Source of the DNA: JACKAQ01 sp965227145
GTDB taxonomy: Bacteria > Calditrichota > Calditrichia > RBG-13-44-9 > J075
Length of the DNA: 64,000 bases
Assembly (NCBI GenBank): GCA_965227145.1
Contig: OZ245730.1
Coordinates: forward strand, 5,022,001 to 5,086,000
Direction: 5' to 3'
Shown: positions 37,070 to 45,897 of the stretch, one piece after another
How the letters are laid out: each line of letters opens with the position of its first letter
How positions within the stretch are numbered: position 1 is the first letter of the stretch
Notes under the pieces: generated by a model
The model's database searches: none
Told to the model about the DNA's origin: nothing
Seen by the model: only the letters and a program-made list of their open reading frames with translations
Program-made: the position numbers and the translations under genes

Positions 37070-37450
37070 ATGGTAGAAAGTGTATATTTGGGAATTTTTT
37101 TATTGTTGGCTTGCATCACTTACAATCAACGGATGTGGCTTGGCAAATTGAAATTTTCGATGAAAACAACAGCGAAACCGCAAAAAATGTTACCGGAAGA
37201 ACGACTGGTCCGTTTTTGCCGGGAGCGCGGTGGTAAAATCACCATTTTCCAGGCGGCCACAGCAGCGGATATTTCCGAAAATGATGCCGAAAACCTGCTC
37301 AATCTGCTGGTTGAAAAAGGCTGGATGTCCTGCCATACAAACAAAACAGGCACATTGATTTATGCAATCAACATGCCTGTTTTTTCAAATTTATCTTCAG
37401 ATAATTATAGTCTTTCCAACGCAGACTGGACGCTGCCCAAAGCCTCCTGA
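37070..37450 (+). CDS. Possible small membrane-anchored winged-helix-like protein (126 aa)
   Basis: A hydrophobic N-terminus (VESVYLGIFLLLACITY) is followed by a basic linker and a stretch that resembles a winged helix: EERLVRFCRERGGKITI, then AATAADISENDAENLL, and GTLIYAI as a wing strand. The frame then runs on through a terminator hairpin and overlaps the 3' end of the tolC-like gene by 46 bases on the opposite strand. The tail after residue 102 may thus be accidental. Alternative starts exist at 37028. No ribosome site is clear. The family was not recognised. Confidence 0.45.
   Translation: MVESVYLGIFLLLACITYNQRMWLGKLKFSMKTTAKPQKMLPEERLVRFCRERGGKITIFQAATAADISENDAENLLNLLVEKGWMSCHTNKTGTLIYAINMPVFSNLSSDNYSLSNADWTLPKAS
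37343..37385. terminator. Terminator between the winged-helix-like gene and the tolC-like gene
   Basis: The arms AAAACAGGCA (37343-37352) and TGCCTGTTTT (37374-37383), with extra T residues to 37385, form a hairpin that can work in both directions. It lies 20 bases beyond the tolC-like stop codon on the minus strand. Confidence 0.7.
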
Positions 37451-38772
37451 AGCTGGGTGTATGCGATCAACTGATCGTATTCGGCAGAAACCAGAATTCG
37501 CTCTGCATCCGTTAAATTAACTTGCGCTTCGCGCAGATCCAGCGACGTTCCCGATCCCAACCGGTAGCGTTCTTCCGCCAAACGATATTCTTCCCGCGCC
37601 GCTTCCAGATTTTGCTGATTGATTTCCACAATTTCCTGCAAATCGCGATAACGCTGATACAGGGTGGAAACATCCGATTTCAAGTTACGTTTGTAATCTT
37701 CCAGCGCCAGCCGTTTGTTTTTCAAATCGATTTTGGCGTTCTGGTAATTGACCATATCCTGAAATCCGTTGAACAAGTTGAAATCGACGCTGACGCCAAC
37801 GGCGGTTGTCCAGTTGCGATCAAAATTGTTGTAAATTTTATCGAATTCGCTGTTGCTGCGGTTGTAGCTGAAAAATCCGGATACGCGGGGCACAAACACG
37901 CTGCGGGAGATCGCAACATCCAGCTCGCCGGTGCGCACATCCATTTGCTGGCGCATCAATTCCGGCTGGTCTGCGGTTGCCTGTTCCAGCATTGTGGCAA
38001 GCTCCGGCAATTCAAAATTGAACTGCACATTTTTTTCGATTTCCAACGGTTCGTTGGGATCTTTTCCGAGAGAAATATTCAACCGCTGGCGCGCCTGATG
38101 CACGGCGTTGCGCTGCGAAATATGCGATATTCTATCGTTACCCAAGTTTACGCGGGCGCGATACACATCCACTTTGGCAACCGAGCCGATCTCGAACATT
38201 TTCTGGGTTTTATCCAGGTTATCCTGGCTGCGCTGAACGCCCAGCTGGTTCACTTCCAGAATTTTTTCCTGCTTTAACAGATCGAGATAGTTTTGGGCAA
38301 CCTCGGTGATCGTCTGGTTGACCTGGGCATTCGTTCCGTAAAAAGCGGCATTTTTGCTGGCTTTGCCGCGACGAATACGGTTCCACCAACCGCCGCCGTC
38401 AAAAATATTCTGGTTAACGGAAAGGTTGAACGAGTGACTGTTGAGGTTGGCTTTATCCTGCAAAACAGACACCCGCTGAACAATAGTATTGCCTGCAGAG
38501 TCTAACCCGACAGGTTGAAATTCAATACTTTCACGGGGACCGATTGTCCTTCTGGACGCATCAAAAGAGGTAGAAACAGACGGCAGGATATTGCTGTAGC
38601 TGCTGAGGTAATTATTATCTGCGATTTCCGCAAGGTTTTCGCTGGTAATAATATTGATGTTTTGTTTCAGGGCAATTCGAATACAGTCTTTCAGGGTCAG
38701 TTTTTGCTGGCTCCACCCCGCGGTGGTCAGCAAGGCACAAAGTAATACAATCGTTTTCCACGATAATTTCAT
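37405..38772 (-). CDS. TolC-family outer-membrane efflux channel (455 aa)
   Basis: A signal peptide (KLSWKTIVLLCALLTTAGWS) is followed by two copies of the OEP domain: long coiled-coil helices with the typical phrases KDCIRIALKQNINI and YRLAEERYRLGSGTSLDLREA (the latter slightly trimmed in the protein). The family forms trimers that span the outer membrane and periplasm and dock to inner-membrane transporters. Length (420-500) is normal. GGAGG lies seven bases before the ATG at 38772. No membrane-fusion protein or pump is adjacent, so its partner is encoded elsewhere. The FtsX/MacB-type permeases in the same window are one speculative possibility. Confidence 0.9.
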   Translation of the reverse strand: MKLSWKTIVLLCALLTTAGWSQQKLTLKDCIRIALKQNINIITSENLAEIADNNYLSSYSNILPSVSTSFDASRRTIGPRESIEFQPVGLDSAGNTIVQRVSVLQDKANLNSHSFNLSVNQNIFDGGGWWNRIRRGKASKNAAFYGTNAQVNQTITEVAQNYLDLLKQEKILEVNQLGVQRSQDNLDKTQKMFEIGSVAKVDVYRARVNLGNDRISHISQRNAVHQARQRLNISLGKDPNEPLEIEKNVQFNFELPELATMLEQATADQPELMRQQMDVRTGELDVAISRSVFVPRVSGFFSYNRSNSEFDKIYNNFDRNWTTAVGVSVDFNLFNGFQDMVNYQNAKIDLKNKRLALEDYKRNLKSDVSTLYQRYRDLQEIVEINQQNLEAAREEYRLAEERYRLGSGTSLDLREAQVNLTDAERILVSAEYDQLIAYTQLQEALGSVQSALERL

Positions 38773-38923
38773 AGTTTCCTCCGGTTTGATCAATTTTGTT
38801 GTTGTCCCGTTTTAACCGCCGAAATTCGGCAACTGCTCCGTAAAATGCCAGTCAATTCGATAAACGATGGAAAAGAAAACCGGAGTCGGTTATTTCAAAA
38901 AAATAAAATTATCCTGCGGCAGC

Positions 38924-39247
38924 TCACGATCGCCCGGTGAACAGGCGAACAAAAAAGCGAACAATTTTTTGCCACACGGATAACGACTGGTTCTCTGCCC
39001 CCGGCGCTTCCGTATCGTCCGCATTGCCGGATTCCGAAATCATTTCCAGAATTCCGTCCAGACTCTCCGGTTGCTTTTCTGCACCTACGGGTTTTTTGTA
39101 TACTTCCGTTTCGATTACCGAAGCTGCCAAGTTGGCGGTTTCTTCATCTACTTCAGCAATATGATCCAGAATATTTTCCAATTCTTCGCGATCTTTGCCG
39201 GTTACTTTTTCTCCTGATTCCGAAAGTTTGCGTTTGGTCTCAGACAT
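38924..39247 (-). CDS. Small acidic protein with amphipathic C-terminus, unknown function (107 aa)
   Basis: I do not recognise a family. The protein is rich in E, D and K. It has a helical middle (DREELENILDHIAEVDEE) and ends in VWQKIVRFFVRLFTGRS, an amphipathic helix with alternating bulky and basic residues that could bind a membrane or a partner. I chose the ATG at 39247 with AAGGA upstream. The gene stands alone between tolC and the CCA-adding enzyme gene. Confidence 0.55.
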   Translation of the reverse strand: MSETKRKLSESGEKVTGKDREELENILDHIAEVDEETANLAASVIETEVYKKPVGAEKQPESLDGILEMISESGNADDTEAPGAENQSLSVWQKIVRFFVRLFTGRS

Positions 39248-39403
39248 TTCAAGAATCCTTCCATGCTGTGAATGTTGACGAAATAAGTGCGCTATTGTTT
39301 CAGCAATTTTTTTGTTTGCTGATAAATACTGCGGTTTTTGCACACCCGACATCTCATTTTATAATGGATATTTATTCATTTTCCAATAAAAAGTTCGTGA
39401 TCT

Positions 39404-40804
39404 TTATTGTAAAAAGTCATCTTTTATTTTCAAAAAATAAGCATAACATTCATCATAAGTGTTAGCCACATCACCATCGAGGATGGCTTCCACAATTGCC
39501 TGCTTAATTTGACCCACCACTTTTCCGGGCGGAATGCCCAGCGATTTCATGATGTCGTCGCCGGTGAATGCCGGTTTAAAATTGCGCAGTTTATCTTTCT
39601 CTTCAACCACTTTTATCCGCGAATCCACCCGGTCAAAATTGGTCAGATAGCGACGCACTTTTTGGGGATTTTTTGATGTGATATCCGCCCGGCACAGCAT
39701 CATCAAATCGTCGATATCCTCGCCGGCTTCCACCATCAATCGCCGGATGGCGCTGTCGGTCACAGCATCTTCCACCAATTGGGAAGGTCGCATGTGCAGG
39801 CGCACCAGCTTTTTTATTTTTTTGATGGAATTGACAGACAATTTCATGCGCCGCCCGATGCGCTCCACCATCCGCGCGCCCAATTCCTCGTGTCCGTGAA
39901 AGGTCCAGCCGGTGCCTTCCGCAAAGCGTTTGGTTTGCGGTTTGGCAATGTCGTGCATCAGCGCAGCCATGCGCAGCTCGAACTCATCTGTGTTTTGGCT
40001 GATGTTATCCACAACCTGTAACGTGTGATAAAACACATCTTTATGATGATATTCCTGCCGTTGTTCCACGCCCGCAAGTTGCTCCAGTTCCGGAAAAATG
40101 ATCGCCGCAACGCCGGATTTTTTTAACAACTCCAACCCGATAGAAGGTTCCTTCGCCAGCAACATCTTCCGGAATTCTTCGGTGATGCGCTCCTGCGAAA
40201 TAATCCGCAGACGTTCGCGCGTTTCGCAAATGCCCCGGTAAGTTGCCGGATCGATATCAAATTGCAACGTTGCGGCAAAGCGAATTGCCCGCATAATTCG
40301 CAGCGGATCATCCGAAAACGTGACATGCGGATCCAGCGGCGTGCGCAACACCTTGCGCTCCATATCGGCGATACCGCCAAAAATGTCGATCACTTCGCCA
40401 AATTGTTCGGGCGAAATGTGCATCGCCAGACAATTTATGGTAAAATCACGCCGGGTTAAATCCGAATGCAAATCCGCCCGTTTCACTTCGGGATTCCGGG
40501 AATCGGCGACATAATGTTCTTCCCGTGCGGCAACAAATTCCAGCTTCCAGTTGTTGTGATTCAACATCGCTGTGCCGAATTTCGGGAAAACCACAACCTC
40601 GCTCCCGCGAAATTGCTTTTTGAAAAATCGCGCAAAACTCACGGCATCACCGACAATCACAAAATCGATATCGGTTTGCTCATTCCCGAGAAACAGATCG
40701 CGCACATATCCGCCGACGGCGTATGCTTCTACACCAAACTCTTTGGCCGCACTGTGAATATTTTCGAGAATCGATTTACCCGCTTTTACGGCCAACCGAA
40801 CCAT
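39404..40804 (-). CDS. cca: CCA-adding enzyme / tRNA nucleotidyltransferase with HD domain (466 aa)
   Basis: This enzyme adds or repairs the 3'-CCA of tRNA. The nucleotidyltransferase head has GGYVRDLFLG (31-40) and the metal-binding acids D45 and D47 in TDIDFVIVGD. RRDFTINCLAM and the neck motif DPLRIMRAIRFAA follow, and then an HD phosphohydrolase domain with HHKDVFYHTLQVVDN and ALMHDIAKP. This is the class II bacterial form. Because the HD domain is present, phosphatase activity of the E. coli type is possible. I chose the ATG at 40804, where the family similarity begins. The upstream 71 open codons to 41017 look non-coding. Poly(A) polymerase is a less likely alternative. Confidence 0.9.
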   Translation of the reverse strand: MVRLAVKAGKSILENIHSAAKEFGVEAYAVGGYVRDLFLGNEQTDIDFVIVGDAVSFARFFKKQFRGSEVVVFPKFGTAMLNHNNWKLEFVAAREEHYVADSRNPEVKRADLHSDLTRRDFTINCLAMHISPEQFGEVIDIFGGIADMERKVLRTPLDPHVTFSDDPLRIMRAIRFAATLQFDIDPATYRGICETRERLRIISQERITEEFRKMLLAKEPSIGLELLKKSGVAAIIFPELEQLAGVEQRQEYHHKDVFYHTLQVVDNISQNTDEFELRMAALMHDIAKPQTKRFAEGTGWTFHGHEELGARMVERIGRRMKLSVNSIKKIKKLVRLHMRPSQLVEDAVTDSAIRRLMVEAGEDIDDLMMLCRADITSKNPQKVRRYLTNFDRVDSRIKVVEEKDKLRNFKPAFTGDDIMKSLGIPPGKVVGQIKQAIVEAILDGDVANTYDECYAYFLKIKDDFLQ

Positions 40805-41247
40805 GCTCCAACACCTTCTTTTCTGCCAATTCCAAAAATTTGACCCGTAATTTACGGTATTCTCCCCAAAAATCACAACATAAATGGTGTTTGCTTCGCG
40901 GCGCGTTATTTGCAAAACGTCCAACAGAATTTCCAATCTTGTATTTCTACTCAAAAAATTCACAATAATTGAAATATTATACAAAAATCGTGCAATTACT
41001 GCGGAACATTGAAACAATTTTGCAGGTTGAAATAATTAGATACGACTTCGAAAACCATATTTCAATACTTGCGGACGCGATTCCGGATTTTAAAATACGC
41101 ATGAACAACTGCCGGCGGTAACCTGCATCTGAAATGGTTGCGAATATGTGCAAACGTAAAAAAATAACGGTGAGGGGGCGGGTTCAATCGTGGCATTGAA
41201 TTCGCATAATTAATCAAGAAAAGGGACTAAAATAGAGGAGAGATCCC
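40805..41247. other. Gap of 443 bases between divergent genes
   Basis: The minus-strand frame of the CCA-adding enzyme stays open to 41017, but the peptide shows no family features. I found no RNA gene, hairpin with a T-run or obvious repeat. Promoters for both flanking genes must lie here. Confidence 0.5.
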
Positions 41248-41655
41248 ATGAATCTGGCAAGATCATTTCCGCTATTGGGCATAATTCTTGTCCTATATAC
41301 GTTATTTGCGTTCGCTGAATTTTATAGTGGCACAGCATGGTTTGAGAGCTATGTGGTGTTGCCGTTACCGGATGGCGCGGCAATGGCTTTCACCCTGGAA
41401 GACGGGCTGGTTTTATCCGGTTTGATATTGTTATTTATAGAGTTAGTGAAAGCAACGAATGCGAGTAACATTTCGATTTTCGAGCATATTATGTCCACAT
41501 TTGTGCTGATTGTTTTTTTGGGCGAACTGCTGATTTTTCCGCATCAGATGGGACGGGCGCCGTTTATTTTTCTGACAATGATGGCGTTGGTGGATGTTAT
41601 TGCGGGCATCACCATTTCGATTACGGCCGCACGGAAAGACTTAACGATCGGTTAA
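41248..41655 (+). CDS. Four-helix membrane protein of unknown function (135 aa)
   Basis: Hydrophobic segments lie at about 7-27, 50-67, 80-97 and 103-124. Between the first and second is a longer exposed stretch (YSGTAWFESYVVLPLPDGAA). No family was recognised. A GGAG site precedes the ATG. It is not obviously part of an operon: the next gene runs in the other direction. Confidence 0.7.
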   Translation: MNLARSFPLLGIILVLYTLFAFAEFYSGTAWFESYVVLPLPDGAAMAFTLEDGLVLSGLILLFIELVKATNASNISIFEHIMSTFVLIVFLGELLIFPHQMGRAPFIFLTMMALVDVIAGITISITAARKDLTIG

Positions 41656-41771
41656 TTTCCGCAGTGGAGAATTTATTTTTTTCGACGATTTTTGGCGATG
41701 CCGTGGCGAGAAGTTGTAAACTCTTTTTACAGATATATTTTTCAATTTATCGATAATTGCGCACCGGAAAA

Positions 41772-42821
41772 CTATTGTTGTGCATTTTTCAACAGCGTGA
41801 GAACTTCGCTGTCATCCGGATTTTCGGTGAGTAGTTTTCTCAGAATTTCGGTGGCTTCCGATACACGATTCAACTCCAGCAACGCATGTGCACGATATAA
41901 ATGTGCAAAAAAATAACCCTGGTCGAGCAGAAGGGCTTTTTCGCAGAGCTGCAATCCGCGGGTTGCAGCGCCGGTTTTTGTGGCGCAATAGCCCAAAAAT
42001 GCGTATGCGCTGGCTTTCTCTTTTCCCTCCGGATTGATGTCCGTTCGTTCCTGCCAAACTTTGTTCGACAACTCAAAATACGGAATTGCTTCCGCAAAGC
42101 GTTTCTGTTGCACCAGCGCAAGCCCGACATTAAAATAGGATTGGTGCATGCCCGGATCGCTTTCAATCGCTTTTTTGAAATATTTTTCCTTTTTGCGTAC
42201 ATCCTGCGTGTGGCGGGCGATTTCGAAATTGCGGTTGGTGCGCATATCACCGGGACCGACACCGCCAATCACTTCGCCATTTTTATTGAAAATATAGTTG
42301 CCGTCGTCAACCGGATTCCCTTCTGTTAAATCCAGTTCTGCCAATTGGTTACGAATCCACAACAATTGCGATTCGCGGGTTTCTTTTTTGAGCGCCATCT
42401 CAAATGCGCGGCGGGATTTTTCCAATTGATCGTAACGGGTGGTCACTTCGGCGAGTTTGAGCAGCGCATCCATCGCGATGGAATCGTTTTGGGCAGCGTA
42501 TTTGTATGCAGCATTTTCCAGCGCGGTAATGGCTGCATCACCATTTTCGAGCTGATATTCAACCAGCCCGAGCCGGTACCACGCGGCAACATCATCCGGT
42601 TCGAGCGCAACCGCGCGTTCCAGATAATATCTGGCAACCGTGTATTCGCGGCGTTCCAGCGCCAGTTCGCCCATTTTCGCCATCGAAAATTCGACCGGGC
42701 GAGGGATGGGTTGTGCCGTCACATCGTAAATATTTTCGCCGGACGGCGACGGATTTTCGCAGCCGATCAGCAGCAAACTGCCCATAATTGCCAGCGCGAT
42801 GCGGAATCGGCGCGTCAACAT
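41772..42821 (-). CDS. TPR lipoprotein at the end of the sulfur operon (349 aa)
   Basis: The N-terminus LTRRFRIALAIMGSLLLIGC has a lipobox with C21 as the lipidation site. The rest is TPR repeats (for example ARYYLERAVALEPDDVAAWY). A middle section with NYIFNKNGEVIGGVGPGDM is distinct. The start overlaps the end of the rhodanese gene by seven bases, so the two are translationally coupled. This ties the lipoprotein to the sulfur locus, perhaps as an assembly factor or scaffold at the membrane (inference). GGAAGAAGG lies just before the ATG. Confidence 0.85.
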   Translation of the reverse strand: MLTRRFRIALAIMGSLLLIGCENPSPSGENIYDVTAQPIPRPVEFSMAKMGELALERREYTVARYYLERAVALEPDDVAAWYRLGLVEYQLENGDAAITALENAAYKYAAQNDSIAMDALLKLAEVTTRYDQLEKSRRAFEMALKKETRESQLLWIRNQLAELDLTEGNPVDDGNYIFNKNGEVIGGVGPGDMRTNRNFEIARHTQDVRKKEKYFKKAIESDPGMHQSYFNVGLALVQQKRFAEAIPYFELSNKVWQERTDINPEGKEKASAYAFLGYCATKTGAATRGLQLCEKALLLDQGYFFAHLYRAHALLELNRVSEATEILRKLLTENPDDSEVLTLLKNAQQ

Positions 42822-43453
42822 CCTTCTTCCGCCTTTTTGCGGCGCGGGCGTTTTGGCGGCGTGGCGACCGGCGGCGTTGATTGTTTTGCCGCGTCATCTT
42901 TTGAAACATCGATGCCGCCGCCGTTAAAAAATCCCGATGCCGCTTTCCGGAACTGGTATTGCAGCACCTCCGGGTTTGCTGCCAGATCGTTCGGCTTCTC
43001 GGGGTGTAAAATGGCTTTCGCCCAATAATTCAATCCGCCGGACATCACATACGCATCGATTCCGAGTTGTTGCAACATCACCCACGCCTGAGCGGCGTAA
43101 ACGCTGCCGTTGGAATAAAGGACAATCTGGTAATCCGGCGACAGTTGGTCGAGATTTTCCGCATCGAACAGCGATGCCAGCGGCAAATTGATTGCGCCGG
43201 GAAGGTGATATTCGCCGTATTCATCCGCCGGACGCAAATCCACAACCAGCACATCCGGGCGTTTGTCGATGAGCCAGGTGGCGACATCTTCCGCCGAAAC
43301 AAACGCCGTTTGGCTGGTAATAGATGCGACCAGTTCCGCATGCGATAGCGTGTTTGCCTTGCGCAATCCGGCCGGCGATAGCACCAGCAACGCACCGAGC
43401 ACCAGCAGCAGCACAACCGCCATTTTTGCATTGATAAACGATTTTATACTCAT
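42815..43453 (-). CDS. Membrane-anchored rhodanese-like protein lacking the catalytic Cys (212 aa)
   Basis: One N-terminal membrane segment (about 10-30, AVVLLLVLGALLVLSPAG) puts the rhodanese domain (about 50-155) outside the cytoplasm. VVDLRPADEYGEYHLPGAIN is the CH2A-like signature. The active-site loop, normally Cys-x-x-Gly-x-Arg/Ser, reads YSNGSVYAA here, with S114 where the persulfide-forming Cys should be. Sulfur transfer by the usual mechanism is therefore not possible, and the domain may only bind or sense. The C-terminal tail (PPKRPRRKK) is strongly basic. It is encoded between the YeeE/YedE pair and the TPR lipoprotein in one operon. Confidence 0.87.
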   Translation of the reverse strand: MSIKSFINAKMAVVLLLVLGALLVLSPAGLRKANTLSHAELVASITSQTAFVSAEDVATWLIDKRPDVLVVDLRPADEYGEYHLPGAINLPLASLFDAENLDQLSPDYQIVLYSNGSVYAAQAWVMLQQLGIDAYVMSGGLNYWAKAILHPEKPNDLAANPEVLQYQFRKAASGFFNGGGIDVSKDDAAKQSTPPVATPPKRPRRKKAEEGC

Positions 43454-43491
43454 CTCATAACCATTTGTTTATTCTTGTTTTATCTTTCACT

Positions 43492-44163
43492 TCAGGCTTT
43501 CAATTTTTCGATGGAAGGCGTGGTGAAAGCCTTCGCGTGTTTTGCCGGGATTTCCGGTTTTTCCGGTTCACTTTCCGCCGGAACACCGAATTTTTTCTCG
43601 AGAAATTCTGCGCCCCAGAACATGCCGAGCGCCATCAAAATGACGCCGAACGCCACAACACCCGGACGAACGCCCAGCCAATCGCTGAGGGTGTAGCGCC
43701 CCATCGCGCCGCTGGTGGCGAAATCCGCAAACAGCGGGTAGGCTTCGCCGTAAATGAACATGCCGAGCAACGCGCCGAGCACGTAAAACATACCGTCGAT
43801 TTTGCCGGTGGCGCTGGCAACCAACGAGGTGCCCGGACAATATCCGCCTATCACAAAACCAGCTCCCATGATCACGCCGCCGAGCAGTTGCGGATAGAGG
43901 AATGTCGGGTTGAGGTAAACGAGCGAGAGATCGAGCACATCCGCAAGGTTGAGGTAAAGCAACCCGACCATCGCGGTGACGATGGCGGTGAACATCACTT
44001 TGAGCACGGTCATATCGCGCAGGTAAAACTGCATCGCCAATTTTATGGAACTACCGAATCCGGCGCGTTCCAATATAAAGCCGAACAAAATGCCGATCAC
44101 AAAAGCGACAACCAAACTGGATTCGTAGCCAAAAAGTCCGTATTTGTAAAATGGTGCGTCCAT
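43492..44163 (-). CDS. YeeE/YedE-family sulfur transporter half, larger subunit (223 aa)
   Basis: This is a membrane protein with about five or six helices. Its conserved signature is GFVIGGYCPGTSLVASA, with the Cys that in the thiosulfate importer TsuA (YeeE) handles the sulfur substrate. The first half has GFILERAGFGSS. The family is also found as split pairs (PmpA/PmpB type), which fits this gene and the next one upstream. A charged cytoplasmic tail (about 185-223) is present. It starts nine bases after its partner gene. The substrate is likely to be thiosulfate or another sulfur species (family knowledge). Confidence 0.88.
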   Translation of the reverse strand: MDAPFYKYGLFGYESSLVVAFVIGILFGFILERAGFGSSIKLAMQFYLRDMTVLKVMFTAIVTAMVGLLYLNLADVLDLSLVYLNPTFLYPQLLGGVIMGAGFVIGGYCPGTSLVASATGKIDGMFYVLGALLGMFIYGEAYPLFADFATSGAMGRYTLSDWLGVRPGVVAFGVILMALGMFWGAEFLEKKFGVPAESEPEKPEIPAKHAKAFTTPSIEKLKA

Positions 44164-44172
44164 TGTTTCCCC

Positions 44173-44688
44173 CTATATCCACTGTTTGCGGAAAAAGTAA
44201 GCCACGCCGTATGCCCCGGCGAACATAATCATCATGAATGCCCAACTGCCGGCAGCCAACGTTGCCCCGCCGCTGAGCGCCATGCCGCTGGTGCAGCCGA
44301 GCGCCATTCGCGCGCCAAAGCCCATCAAACCGCCGCCGAGCACGGCAAAAGCCAGCCGCCCGCCGTTAGAAATGCGCGGACCGCGATCGGTTTTGAAGCG
44401 CAGCCGTTTCGCCATAAAACCGGAGAGCAACCCACCAAAAATGACGCCAAGCGCTTCGAACACCAGCCAATCGTCGAGCGGATTTTTGTCGCCGCCGGCG
44501 TATTTGGCGAAATAGGGATTGGCATCCACATGCGCGGGACTGACGGCATCAACCGCGTAGGTGACGCCACGCATCATCGCGCCGGACGCGCCCAAGCCGC
44601 GCCCCATAATTACAAAGGTCGCCAGCAGCAGCAACCCGAGCAGGAATCCCGCAAGGTAAGGTGACCAGTATTTGTTGTTGGAATCCAT
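44173..44688 (-). CDS. YeeE/YedE-family sulfur transporter half, smaller subunit (171 aa)
   Basis: This is the second half-size YeeE/YedE protein. Four helices are visible, with a soluble segment after the first two (PAHVDANPYFAKYAGGDKNP). The signature GFGARMALGCTSGMALSG contains the conserved Cys, equivalent to the GYCPGTS Cys of the partner. AAGGAAAT precedes the ATG at 44688; an upstream in-frame start at 44715 has no such site. It is probably a complex partner of the 223-residue protein. Confidence 0.86.
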   Translation of the reverse strand: MDSNNKYWSPYLAGFLLGLLLLATFVIMGRGLGASGAMMRGVTYAVDAVSPAHVDANPYFAKYAGGDKNPLDDWLVFEALGVIFGGLLSGFMAKRLRFKTDRGPRISNGGRLAFAVLGGGLMGFGARMALGCTSGMALSGGATLAAGSWAFMMIMFAGAYGVAYFFRKQWI

Positions 44689-44845
44689 GATGATTTCCTT
44701 TGTTAACAGTTGCAACAGTTTATATTCTGAATTAAAAACCTTGGCTAAGTATTTGTTTTTTGTGAATACAGGTGGTTTGAAATCATTTGCATTTTCAAAC
44801 GACCGAATCGTTACTTTTAACCTTTATCCTTTATCCTTCTCAAAA

Positions 44846-45781
44846 TTACCAACCGCTGATTTGACCGGCTTCGACAATGATAAACCGGAGCATCAGCCCG
44901 CCGAACAACACCAGATATGCCGGAATTTTGGATGACGCGGCTTTGCCGTTTAGTTCAAACAGTTCCATCAACGCCGGAAGAATCAGCCCGATACCCACCA
45001 CAAAAATCCAAAATTGCGACGTGTACACCCCGCCGAGGAACAATCCCGCCGCCTGAATATGGATTTCGGTGGACGCCAAAAATCCCATAAACAGGTGCAC
45101 AATCAGAAACAATTCTACGCCGATGGCGATCACGTCAATCTTCCCGAGCAGGTGTTTTTCGGAGGATGATTTGGCGAAAATCAGGTTGAGCGCCAACCCG
45201 GTGGACAGCCCGGAAACCAGAAACAACGGTCCCAAAATCGCACTGTTCCACACCGGACGCGCGTTGAATGCGCTGAGCAAAATGCCAGTGTACATGCCCA
45301 ACAGCACCGCAAAAAACACCAGCAATCCGGCAATCGCTTTGGCGTATTGGCGAAAATAATCCACCCATTTTTTGAGCCACGGAAAGGGTAGCGGATATTT
45401 CGGCACTGCCGCGTCCCAATGGATGAGCACCCAAACAAGGCTCAGCGGGAAAATTGCCGCGAGCGTCCACGAACCCCAGGACATCGGCGAAGACAAATTG
45501 AGATTCGTGTAAAACCGGAACACGTGCAGTTTGTATTCCAGATCCAGAAATAGTGCGAACAATCCCAATCCCAACAAAACCGGTGCGAGGATCGGCGTGA
45601 ACCGCACGATGGTCGGATATTCCTTTTCCTTTCCGAGCAGATAGAGGATCGCGGAGAAAAAGAGGATGCCCGCAACCAGCCCGCCCAGAAACAGGTAAAC
45701 GGGAATTTCCCAACCCCAGATGGTCAGGTGCGGATCGATATGCGCCATGTTGCGTCCGCTGGTGATGGTTACTTCGCGCAT
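44846..45781 (-). CDS. NrfD/PsrC-type quinone-reactive membrane subunit (311 aa)
   Basis: This is the membrane anchor of a molybdopterin oxidoreductase. There are about eight or nine helices, with the family start IWGWEIPVYLFLGGLVAG and later MYTGILLSAFNARPVWNSA. In the polysulfide reductase of Thermus the homologous subunit holds the quinone. Length is typical. AAGGAG precedes the ATG. The gene is separated from the upstream iron-sulfur subunit gene by 116 bases that contain two REP-like hairpins. Confidence 0.9.
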   Translation of the reverse strand: MREVTITSGRNMAHIDPHLTIWGWEIPVYLFLGGLVAGILFFSAILYLLGKEKEYPTIVRFTPILAPVLLGLGLFALFLDLEYKLHVFRFYTNLNLSSPMSWGSWTLAAIFPLSLVWVLIHWDAAVPKYPLPFPWLKKWVDYFRQYAKAIAGLLVFFAVLLGMYTGILLSAFNARPVWNSAILGPLFLVSGLSTGLALNLIFAKSSSEKHLLGKIDVIAIGVELFLIVHLFMGFLASTEIHIQAAGLFLGGVYTSQFWIFVVGIGLILPALMELFELNGKAASSKIPAYLVLFGGLMLRFIIVEAGQISGW

Positions 45782-45823
45782 GGTTGCGCTCCTTTTGATG
45801 AAATTTCATATAACATTAAGGGG

Positions 45824-45897
45824 ACTCCTGCATTCGCGCCTAAGGTGCTCCTTCGGAGAAGGAGTGACACCGCAGCCCGGGCAAACGCCGTTTGCCC
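45824..45897. repeat. Two REP-like hairpins inside the sulfur operon
   Basis: The first element runs from ACTCCT (45824-45829) to AGGAGT (45860-45865), with an inner hairpin CTCCTT (45848-45853)/AAGGAG (45859-45864), and is followed by GACA. The second is a perfect GGGCAAAC (45879-45886)/GTTTGCCC (45890-45897) stem with loop GCC. It abuts the stop codon of the iron-sulfur subunit gene. Neither has a T-run, so they are not simple terminators. They may stabilise the upstream message. Confidence 0.55.

Noticed and set aside
40805..41017. N-terminal extension of the CCA-adding enzyme
   Set aside because: The 71 additional codons do not resemble the family and precede the usual start. The spacer composition is AT-rich.
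43465..44664. Plus-strand open frame opposite the YeeE/YedE genes (399 codons)
   Set aside because: The composition is dominated by H, E, R and Q, as expected for the reverse strand of membrane-protein codons. There is no start signal.
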